DNA from: Anas platyrhynchos
Lineage: Eukaryota > Chordata > Aves > Anseriformes > Anatidae
Reading direction: 5' to 3'
DNA length: 64,000 nt
Assembly (NCBI RefSeq): GCF_047663525.1
Contig: NC_092616.1
Location: 5,741,501-5,805,500 of the forward strand
Both the position numbers and the translations under genes were made by a program. Of the stretch, positions 53,210 through 62,700 are shown piece by piece. The notes under the pieces are model-generated. The model did not search any database, was not told where the DNA came from, and worked only from the letters and a program-made list of their open reading frames with translations. Position 1 is the stretch's first letter. Every line of letters starts with the position of its first letter.

Positions 53210-54960
53210 CACCCATGGGTGCTCCCCGACCAACCCCGGGTGCTCTACGGCCAACGTTGGGTCTTGAGGGTTGGCCAACGCCCCCTTGGAGGACCAAGGG
53301 ACCCCTTTTGTGTGTGTTAGGTGAAGACCATGAGCACCCATGGGTGCTTCTTGATGTCCTGGGGTGCTCCAAAGCCACCCCCAGCACCCATGGGTGCTCC
53401 CTGACCACCCATGGGTGCCCTACGGTCAACGTTGGGTCTTGGAGGTTGGCCAACGCCCCCTTGAAGGACCATGGGACCCTTTCTACATGAGTTAGATGAA
53501 GCCCATGGTGGTCCTTGAGCACCTATGGGTGCCCGTTGATATCGTGGGGTGCCCCAAAGCCACCCCCAGCACCCATGGGTGCTCCCCCGACCAACCCCGG
53601 GTGCTCTACGGCCAACGTTGGGTCTTGGGGGTTGGCCAACGCCACTTTGGAGGACCATGGGACCCATTTTGAGTGTGTTAGGTGAAGACCGTGGGCACCC
53701 ATGGGTGCTTCTTGATGTCCTGGGGTTCTCCCCAACCACCCCCAGCACCCATGGGTGCTCCCCGACCACCCCTGGGTGCCCTACGGCCAACGTTGGGTCT
53801 TGGAGGTTGGCCAACGCCACCTTGGAGGACCATGGAACCCTTTCTACATGAGTTAGATGAAGCCCGTGGTGGTCCTTGAGCACCCATGGGTGCTTCTTGG
53901 TGTTCTGGGGTGCCCCAAAGCCACCCCCGGCACCCATGGGTGCTCCTTGACCACCCGTGGGTGCCCTGTGGTCAACGTTGGGTCTTGAGGGTTGGCCAAC
54001 GCCACCTTGGAGGACCATGGGACCCATTTTGAGTGTGTGAGGTGAAGACCGTGGGCACCCATGGGTGCTTCTTGATGTCCTGGGGTGCTCCCCAACCACC
54101 CCCAGCACCCATGGGTGCTCCCCGACCACCCATGGGTGCCCTACGGCCAACGTTGGGTCTTGGGGGTTGGCCAACGCTACCTTGGAGGACCATGGCACCC
54201 ATTTTGAGTGTGTTAGGTGAAGACCGTGGGCACCCATGGGTGCTTCTTGATGTCCTGGGGTGCCCCAAAGCCACCCCCAGCACCCATGGGTGCTCCCCGA
54301 CCACCCATGGGTGCCCTACGGCCAACGTTGGGTCTTGAGGGTTGGCCAACACCACCTTGGAGGACCATGGGACCCTTTGTGTGTGTGTTAGGTGAAGACC
54401 GTGGGCACCCATGGGTGCTTGTTGGCATCGTGGGGTGCCCCAACCCCCCCCCAGCACCCATGGGTGCTCCCCCGACCGACCCCGGGTGCCCTACGGCCAA
54501 CGTTGGGTCTTGAGGGTTGGCCAACACCACCTTGGAGGACCATGGGACCCTTTGTGTGTGTGTTAGGTGAAGACCGTGGGCACCCATGGGTGCTTGTTGG
54601 CATCGTGGGGTGCCCCAACCCCCCCCCAGCACCCATGGGTGCTCCCCCGACCGACCCCGGGTGCCCTACGGCCAACGTTGGGTCTTGAGGGTTGGCCAAC
54701 ACCACCTTGAAGGACCATGGGACCCTTTCTACCTGTGTTAGATGAAGCACATGGTGGTCCTTGAGCACCCATGGGTGCTTGTTGGCATCTTGGGGTGCCC
54801 CAAAGCCACCCCCAGCACCCATGGGTGCTCCTTGACCACCCATGGGTGCTCTACAACCAACGTTGGGTCTTGGGGGTTGGCCAAGGCCCCCCTGGAGGCC
54901 CACGGGTGGCTTTGTGTCAGCGTCGGTTGAACCCCAGGGTGCCCCCAGCACCCATGGGTG
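53210..54960 (+). repeat. RNF40 3' UTR: 175/185-bp tandem repeat
   Basis: Nine copies; the GCACCCATGGGTGC element (one copy reads GCACCTATGGGTGC) starts at 53334, 53519, 53695, 53880, 54055, 54230, 54405, 54580 and 54765, giving steps of 185, 176, 185, 175, 175, 175, 175, 185. Each unit also has GCCAACGTTGGGTCTTG, GGTTGGCCAACGCC and GAGGACCATGGGACCC. AACGTT, TTGGCCAA and CACCCATGGGTG are all palindromic, so the mRNA could form many hairpins. Confidence 0.95.
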
Positions 54961-54987
54961 CCCCCCTGTCCCCCCCCATCCCCCCCC

Positions 54988-54993
54988 AATAAA
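54988..54993 (+). terminator. RNF40 poly(A) signal
   Basis: AATAAA in CCCCCAATAAAGCGCTTGGA, followed 30-40 bases later by GT- and T-rich sequence (GTGGGCGTGG, CCTTTTTTTGGGG). It lies immediately after the 3' UTR repeat and is the only AATAAA noticed downstream of the RNF40 stop. Confidence 0.88.
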
Positions 54994-55089
54994 GCGCTTG
55001 GAGCTGTGGGCGTGGCTGCGCGGGGCCTTTTTTTGGGGGGGGGGAGGGATCATAGAGAGGGGGGGTGGGGGTAGAGCGTCCCCTGGGCG

Positions 55090-56255
55090 CGTGGTGCCCT
55101 GCTGGCAACCATAGAGACGTGGAGGACCTCGGGAAACCATAGAGTGCTGGAGGACTCTCCTCCTAGACAGTCCCTGCAGAGACCATAGAGACGTGGAGGA
55201 CCTTCCTCCTAGAAAGTCCACCCCATGGTCATAGAGTCCTGGAGGACCTCCCTCCTAGAGAGTCCAAACGGTGACCATAGAGTCTGGAGGACCTTTGTCC
55301 TAGAGAGTCCACGTAGTGACCATAGAGACGTGGAGGACCTCCATGCTAGAAAGTCCAAACCGTGACCATAGAGACGTGGAGGACTTCTCTCCCAGATCAC
55401 CCACGCAGTGACCATAGAGACGTGGAGGACCTCCTTGCTAGACAGTCCACGCGGTGACCATAGAGACGTGGAGGACCTCCTAGTGTAACCTGAGGAGCGA
55501 CCATAGAGTCTTGGAGGACTCCCCATGCAGTGACCATAGAGTCCTGGAGGACCTCCCTCCTAGAGAGTCCAAATATTGACCATAGAGTCCTGGAGGACTC
55601 CTCATGCAGTGACCATAGAGTCCTGGAGGACTCCTCTCCCAGATCACCCACGCAGTGACCATAGAGACGTGGAGGTCCTCCGTGCTAGACAGTCCACGCG
55701 GTGACCATAGAGTCCTGGAGGACCACCTAGTGTAACCTGAGGAGCGACCATAGAGTCTTGGAGGACTCCTCACGCAGTGACCATAGAGTCCTGGAGGACT
55801 CCCCCCATGCAGTGACCATAGAGTCCTGGAGGACTTCTCTCCCAGATCACCCACGCAGTGACCATAGAGACGTGGAGGACCTCCTTGCTAGACAGTCCAC
55901 GCGGTGACCGTAGAGTCCTGGAGGACCTCCCTCCCAGAGCGCCCACGTAGTGACCATAGAGACGTGGAGGACCTCCCTCCTAGAGAGTCCAAACCGTGAC
56001 CATAGAGTCCTGGAGGACTCCTCTTGCAGTGACCATAGAGTCCTGGAGGACCTCCTACTGTACCCTGAGGATCGACCATAGAGTCCTGGAGGACTTAACC
56101 CAGCGCGCCCTCCCCTGACCATAGAGTCCTGGAGGACCTCCCTCCCAGAGCGTCCACGTGGTGACCATAGAGTCCTGGAGGACTCCTCTTGCAGTGACCA
56201 TAGAGTCCTGGAGGACTTCCCCAGAGCGCCCACGTGGTGACCATAGAGTCCCGGC
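55090..56255 (+). repeat. RNF40-RUSF1 spacer: GACCATAGAGTCCTGGAGGA array
   Basis: About 28 units of 30-60 bp: GTGACCATAGAGTCCTGGAG or GTGACCATAGAGACGTGGAG, then GACCTCCCTCCTAGAGAGTC and an AAACC or CACGCG tail. The block near 55480-55760 shows higher-order duplication. No gene is seen in it. Confidence 0.93.
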
Positions 56256-56264
56256 CCCCCCCCG

Positions 56265-56428
56265 ATGGCGGCGTCTCCTCCTGGGGTCTCCCCCCTCCCC
56301 CCCTGCTCCCCCCCCCCCTCCCCCCCTTCCTCCCCCTCCCCCCCCCGGGAGCCGCCGCAGCCCCTCCCCCACCCCCCCCCGTCCCCCCCCCTTGTCCGGG
56401 AGCTTTGGGGGCGCCGCGAGGCCGCGCG
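56265..56428 (+). CDS. Possible RUSF1 first coding exon (tentative)
   Basis: An ATG at 56265 opens MAASPPGVSPLPPC, a Pro/Ser-rich stretch, then LVRELWGRREAARYR. The last part loosely resembles the conserved N-terminal E-x-(F/Y)-G-S-G-x-A-R region of RUSF1 (human SEQFGSGEARG). A GT (GCGCGGTACC) at 56429 could be a donor, but its phase does not fit the next exon, so an indel or another exon must be assumed. The surroundings are extreme C/G homopolymer DNA, so the reading is weak. Confidence 0.3.
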
Positions 56429-56654
56429 GTACCGGGGGGGGGATGGGGGGGGCGGGGGGGGGTGGGGGAGGGGCTGCGGCGGCTCCCGGCGGGGGGAGGG
56501 GAGGGGGAGGGGGAGGGGGGAGGGGTGGGGGAGGGGCTGCGGAGGGCGGCGGAGGTGGGGGAGGGGCACAAAGGGGGGGGTGGGGGGAGGGGTCTTGGGG
56601 GGGGGGGGGGAGGGGCGGGGGTCCTGACCCCCCTCCCCCCCCCCCCCCCCCCCA
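56275..56654. repeat. Poly-C to poly-G mirror region
   Basis: C-rich runs on + at 56275-56395 (CCCCCCCTCCCCCCC) are followed by G-rich runs at 56430-56625, then a run of about 24 C before the exon at 56656. The two halves are complementary. Base calls in such runs should be treated with caution. Confidence 0.85.
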
Positions 56655-56655
56655 G

Positions 56656-56733
56656 CGGCTGCTGCTGCCCCAGGGGTACCCCGAGAGCGTCAGCGGGGAC
56701 TATGGGAGGTACCAGGCCTGGGACAGCCTGCAG
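56656..56733 (+). CDS. RUSF1: RUSF1 exon with PQGYPESV motif
   Basis: Twenty-six codons: RLLLPQGYPESVSGDYGRYQ, AWDSLQ. The signature of the family start (LPQGFPDSVSPDY in human). The acceptor follows a poly-C tract; donor GTACTG. Confidence 0.94.
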
Positions 56734-59700
56734 GTACTGGGGGCACTGGTTTGTACTGGGAGGGCACGGGGAGGCACTGGGAGGGGGTTGGGGGGGGACT
56801 GGGAGGGGGTAGGGGGGGCTGGGAGAAGTATAGGAGGGGACTGGGAGCACTGGGAGGGGATTGGGGGGGAATTAGGGGGGACTGGAAGGGACTGGTTTAT
56901 ACTGGGAGGGCACTGGGGGGGGACTGGTGTATACTGGGAGGGTCTGGGAGGGGGTTGGGGGGGACTGGGAGGGACTGGGAGGGGACTGGGGGGGACTGGT
57001 TTATACTGGGAGGGCACAGGGAGCTGTATAGGAGGGGACTGGGATGGACTGGGAGGGGATTGGGGGGGACTGGTTTATGCTGGGAGGGCACTGGGAGCAG
57101 TTTAGGAGGGGATTGGGAGCACAGGGAGGGGATTGGGGGGGACTGGAAGGGACTGGTTTATACTGGGAGGGCACTTGGGGGGACTGGTGTATACTGGGAG
57201 GGTCTGGGAGGGGGTTGGGGGGGACTGGGAGGGACTGGGAGGGGACTGGGGGGGACTGGTTTATACTGGGAGGGGGCTGGGAGCTGTATAGGAGGGGACT
57301 GGGAGGGGACAGGGAGGGGCTGGGAGGGGATTGGGGGGGACTGGTTTATGCTGGGAGGGCACTGGGAGCAGTTTAGGAGGGGATTGGGAGCACTGGGAGG
57401 GGATTGGGGGGGGATTGGGGGGGACTGGGAGGGACTGGTTTATACTGGGAGGGCACTGGGGGGGGACTGGTGTATACTGGGAGGGACTGGGAGGGGACTG
57501 GGGGGGTACTGGGAGCAGTATAGGAGGGGACTGGGAGAACTGGGGGGGACTGGGAGGGGGTTAGGGGGGGATTGGGGGGGACTGGTTTATACTGGGAGGG
57601 GGCTGGGATGGACTGGGAGGGGACTGGGGGGGACTGGGAGAGGTTTGGGGGGGACTGGGAGGGGGTTGGGGGGGACTGGGAGGGGACTGGTTTATACTGG
57701 GAGGGCACTGGGGGGGGACTGGGGGGGTACTGGGAGCAGTATAGGAGGGGACTGGGAGCACTGGGAGGGGACGGGGGGGGACTGGGAGGGGGTTGGGAGG
57801 GACTGGGAGGGCACTGGGAGCAGCACCCTGAGGGGTGTCCTAGGGTCTTGAGGGCTTACTGGGAGCACTGGGAGTTACTGGACGGGGTCTGGGCCTTAGT
57901 GGCTATCGATACTGATCCATACTGGTTTATACTGGTCCTTACTGGTTTGTACTGGTGCGTACTGGCAGGCGCTGTGCAGCACCATGACAGGCACCCTGGT
58001 GCTTTGAAGGGTTACTGGGAGCACTGGGAGTTACTGGGCGGGATCTGAGCCTTAGTGGCTATTGCTACTGGTCCATACTGGTTTATACTGGTCCGTACTG
58101 GCAGGCGCTGTGCAGCACCCTGAGGGGTGTCCTAGGGTCTTGAGGGCTTACTGGGAGCACTGGGAGTTACTGGGCGGGGTCTGGGCCTTAGTGGCTATTG
58201 ATACTGGTTCCTAGTGGTTTATACTAGCTTATACTGGTCCTTACTGGTTTGTACTGGTCCGTACTGGCAGGCACAGTGCAGAACCCTGAGGGGTGTCCTG
58301 GGGTCTTGAGGGCTTAGTGGGAGCACTGGGAGTTACTGGGCGGGATCTGGGCCTTAGTGGCTATCAATACTGATTCCTAGTGGTTTATACTGGCTTATAC
58401 TGGTCCTTACTGGTTTATACTGGTCTGTAGTGGCAGGCGCTGTGCAGCACCCTGAGGGGTGTCTTGGGGTCTTGAGGGCTTACTGGGAGCACTGGGAGTT
58501 ACTGGGCGGGATCTGGGCCTTAGTGGCTATCAATACTGATTCCTAGTGGTTTATACTGGCTTATACTGGTCCTTACTGGTTTATACTGGTCTGTAGTGGC
58601 AGGCGCTGTGCAGCACCCTGAGGGTTGTCCTAGGGTCTTGAGGGCTTACTGGGAGCACTGGGTGCTACTGGGCGGGATCTGGGCCTTTGGAGCTATCAAT
58701 ACCGGACAATACAGGTCCATACTGGTTTATACTGGTTTATACTGGTCCTTACTGGTTTGTACTGGTCCGTACTGGCAGGCACAGTGCAGAACCCTGAGGG
58801 GTGTCCTGGGGTCTTGAGGGCTTACTGGGAGCACTGGGAGTTACTGGGCGGGATCTGGGCCTTTGTAGCTATCAATACCGGACAATACGGGTCCATACTG
58901 GTTTATACTGATCTATAGTGGTCCTTACTGGTTTGTACTGGTCCGTACTGGCAGGCGCTGTGCAGCACCCTGAGGGTTGTCCTGGGGTCTTGAGGGCTTA
59001 CTGGGAGCACTGGGAGTTACTGGGAGGGAGCAGAGCCTTATTGGCTATTGCTACTGGTCCATACTGGTTTATACTGGTTTATACTGGTCCTTACTGGTTT
59101 GTACTGGTTTGTACTGGCAGGCGCTGTGCAGCACGGTGACCGGGACGCTCTCCACCCGCGCCGTGCTGCAGACCGTGGGGGTCGGGGACAGCGCGGCCAC
59201 CGCCACCGGGGCCACCCTCACCTGGGTGCTGCGCGGTGAGTGCACCCAAAATCCCCCTTTTTCGCCCCAAAATCGGCTCCGGCACCCCCAAAAACCCCCG
59301 GTTTCACCCCAGATCTGCCCTTATCCCCCCTCAGTTTTTTATTCTGGTCCCAAAATCTCTGGTAGTGGCCCCAAAACCCCTCAAAATTTGACGACCCTAA
59401 ATCCTTCATTTTCACCCCCAAAATCCCCCTTTTTCACCCCAAAATCGGCTCCAGCAGCCCTAAAAAACCCTAGTTTTACCCCAAATGTCTCCTCATCCCC
59501 CCTCAGTTTTTCATTCTGGCCCCAAAATCTCCGGTAGTGGCCCCAAAACCCCTCAAAATTTGACGACCCTAAATCCTTCATTTTCACCCCCAAAATCCCC
59601 CTTTTTCACCCCAAAATCGGCTCCGGCACCCCCAAAATCCCTTAGTTTCACCCCAAATCTCCCCTAGACCCCCCTGTGTTTTTTGTTTTGGCCCCAAAAT

Positions 59701-62700
59701 CTCCGGTAGTGGCCCCAAAACGCCTCAAAATTTGGCAACCCCAAATCCTTCATTTTCACCCCAAAATCTCCCCTTTTTCGCCCCAAAATCAGCTCCAGCG
59801 CCCCCAGAAACCCCCGATTTCACCCCAAATCTCCCCTTATCCCCCCTCACTTTTTCATTCTGGCCCCAAAGTCTCCGGTAGTGGCCCCAAAACCCTTCAA
59901 AATTTCGTGACCCCAGATCCTTCATTTTCAACCCAAAATCCCCCTTTTTCACCCCAAAATTGGCTCCAGCACCCCTAAAAACCCCCAATTTCACCCCAGA
60001 TCTGCCCTTATCCCCCATCAGTTTTTTATTCTGGTCCCAAAATCTCTGGTAGTGGCCCCAAAACCCCTCAAAATTTGGCGACCCCGAATCCTTCATTTTC
60101 ACCCCCAAAATCCCCCTTTTTCACCCCAAAATCGGCTCCGGCACCCCCAAAAACCCCCAGTTTCACCCCAAATCTGCCCTTATCCCCCCTCTGTTTTTCA
60201 TTCTGGCCCCAAAATCTCCGGTAGTGGCCCCAAAAACCCCTCAAAATTTGACGACCCCGAATCCTTCATTTTCACCCCCAAAATCTCCCTTTTTCACCCC
60301 AAAATCGGCTCCGGCACCCCCAAAAACCCCCAGTTTCACCCCAAATCTCCCCTCGTCCCCCCTCAGTTTTTCAGTCTTGCCCCAAAATCTCCGGTAGTGG
60401 CCCCAAAACCCCGCAAAATTTGGCTACCCCGAATCCTTCATTTTTACCCCAAAATCCCTCTTTTTCACCCCAAAATTGGGTCTAGCACTCCTAAAATCCC
60501 CCGGTTTCACCCCAAATCTCCCCTCGTCCCCCTCCATTTTTTTATTTTGGCCCCAAAATACTCAGGTTTCCCCTCAATTTGGTGACCCCAAAACCTTTCT
60601 TTTCTGCCCCCAAAATCCCCCTTTCTCACCCCAAAATCTCCTGATTCACCTCCCCAAACTCTTTTATATCCCAAAATTCCACGATTTCACCCCAAAATCT
60701 CCTGATTTCACTCCCCAAATCCCATTTCTATCCCAAATCTCTTTGATTTCACCCCAAAATCCCCGAATTTCATTCCCAAATTCTCTTTTTTTCCCCAAAT
60801 CTCTCTGATTTCACCCCAGAATCTCCAGATTTCATTGCCAAATCCTGTTTTTTTCCCAAATCTCCCCAAAATCTTCAGATTTCATTTCCAAGGTCTCCTT
60901 TTTCCCAAATCTCCCTGATTTCACCCCAAATTCTCCTGATTTTATTCCCAATTTTTCCCAAATCTCCATGATTTCTCCCCAAAATTCCCTAATTTCACTC
61001 CCCAAATCCCATTTCTATCCCAAATTTCTCTGATTTCACCCCAAAATCTCCAATTTCATTCCCAAATTCTACATTTTTTACCAAATCTCACCAATTTCAC
61101 CCCAGAATCCCCAGATTTCATTCCCAAATTTTGAATTTTCCCAAATCTCCCTGATTTTACCCCAAAATCCCCTGATTTCATTCCCAAATCCTAGATTTTC
61201 CCCAAGTCTCCCTGATTTCACCCCAAAATCTCCAGATTTAATTCCCAAATTCTACATTTTTTACCAAATCTCACCAATTTCACCCCAGAATCCCCAGATT
61301 TCATTCCCAAATTTTGAATTTTCCCAAATCTCCCTGATTTTACCCCAAAATCCCTTGATTTCATTCCCAAATCCTAGATTTTCCCCAAGTCTCCCTGATT
61401 TCACCCCAAAATCTCCAGATTTAATTCCCAAATTCTACATTTTTTACCAAATCCCAGCAATTTCACCCCAAAATTTCCAGATTTCATTCTGAAATTCTGT
61501 ATTTTCCCCAAATCTCCCTGATTTCGCCCCAAAGTCCCCAGATTTCATTCTCAAATTCTCTTTTTCTTTTTTTTCCCTAATCTCTCTGATTTCACCCCAA
61601 AATCTCCAGATTTCATACCCAAATCTTCCTGATTTCACCCCAAAATTCCCTAATTTCATTCCCAAATTCTCTTTTTTCCCAAATCTCTCTGATTTCACCC
61701 CAAACCCCCCTCATTATCCCCAAAATTTTCCCGTATCCTTCTTCCCTCCTGGTTTAATTCCCAAAATCTCCGCATTTCACCCCAAAGTTTCCTCGCCCCC
61801 AAATTTCCCTGATTTCACCCCAAAATTTCATGATTTTGACTTAAATTTTTTGTGGTGTCCCAAAATTGGCTGATTTCACCCCAAAATTGTGTCCCCGCAG
61901 ATGGGGTGGGGATGGTGACGCGCATCGTCTTCGCCTGGCTCCAGGGGTGAGCACTGGGGGCACTGGGAGGGACTGGGAGCACTGGGAGGGACTGGGAGGG
62001 GTCATTGGGGTTACTGGGAGGGACTGGGAGGGGTTATTGGGGTTACTGGGAGGGACTGGGAGGGGTCACTGAGGGGACTGGGAGGGACTGGGAGCACTGG
62101 GAGGGACTGGGAGGGGTCACTGGGGTTACTGGGAGGGACTGGGAGGGGTTATTGGGGTTACTGGAAGTTACTGGGAGCACTGGGAGGGATTATTGGGATT
62201 ACTGGGAGCACTGGGAGTTACTGGGAGGGTTCACTTGGGTTACTGGGATGTACTGGGAGAGGCTACTGGGAGCACTGGGAGGGGCTACTGGTTGTTACTG
62301 GTTATCACTGGGGCCCTTCTTGGTCCATACCAGTCCATACTGGTCCATACTGGTTTATATTGGTCTATATTGGTTATAGGGGGTCTGTACTGGTCTATAC
62401 TGGTTTATACTGGTCCATGCTGGTCTGTATTGGGCCATACTGGTTTATACTGGTCCGTATTGTTTGGTACCGGTCCATACTGGTTGGCACTGATCTGTAC
62501 TGGTCCATACTGGTTTATACTGGTCCATACTGATTGGTACTGGTTCATACTGGTTGGTACTGGTCTGTATGGGTCCATACTGGTCTATACTGGCCTGGTT
62601 TGTACGGGTCCATACTGGTTTATGCTGGTTTATACTGGGCCATACTGGTTTATACTAGGTGGTACCAGTCCATACTGGTCCATGCTGGTTTATGCTGGGC

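Noticed and set aside
6398-54960. CRISPR-like or phage repeat arrays (regular direct repeats with spacers)
   Set aside because: The genome is clearly vertebrate; the spacers are themselves repeated and there are no cas genes.
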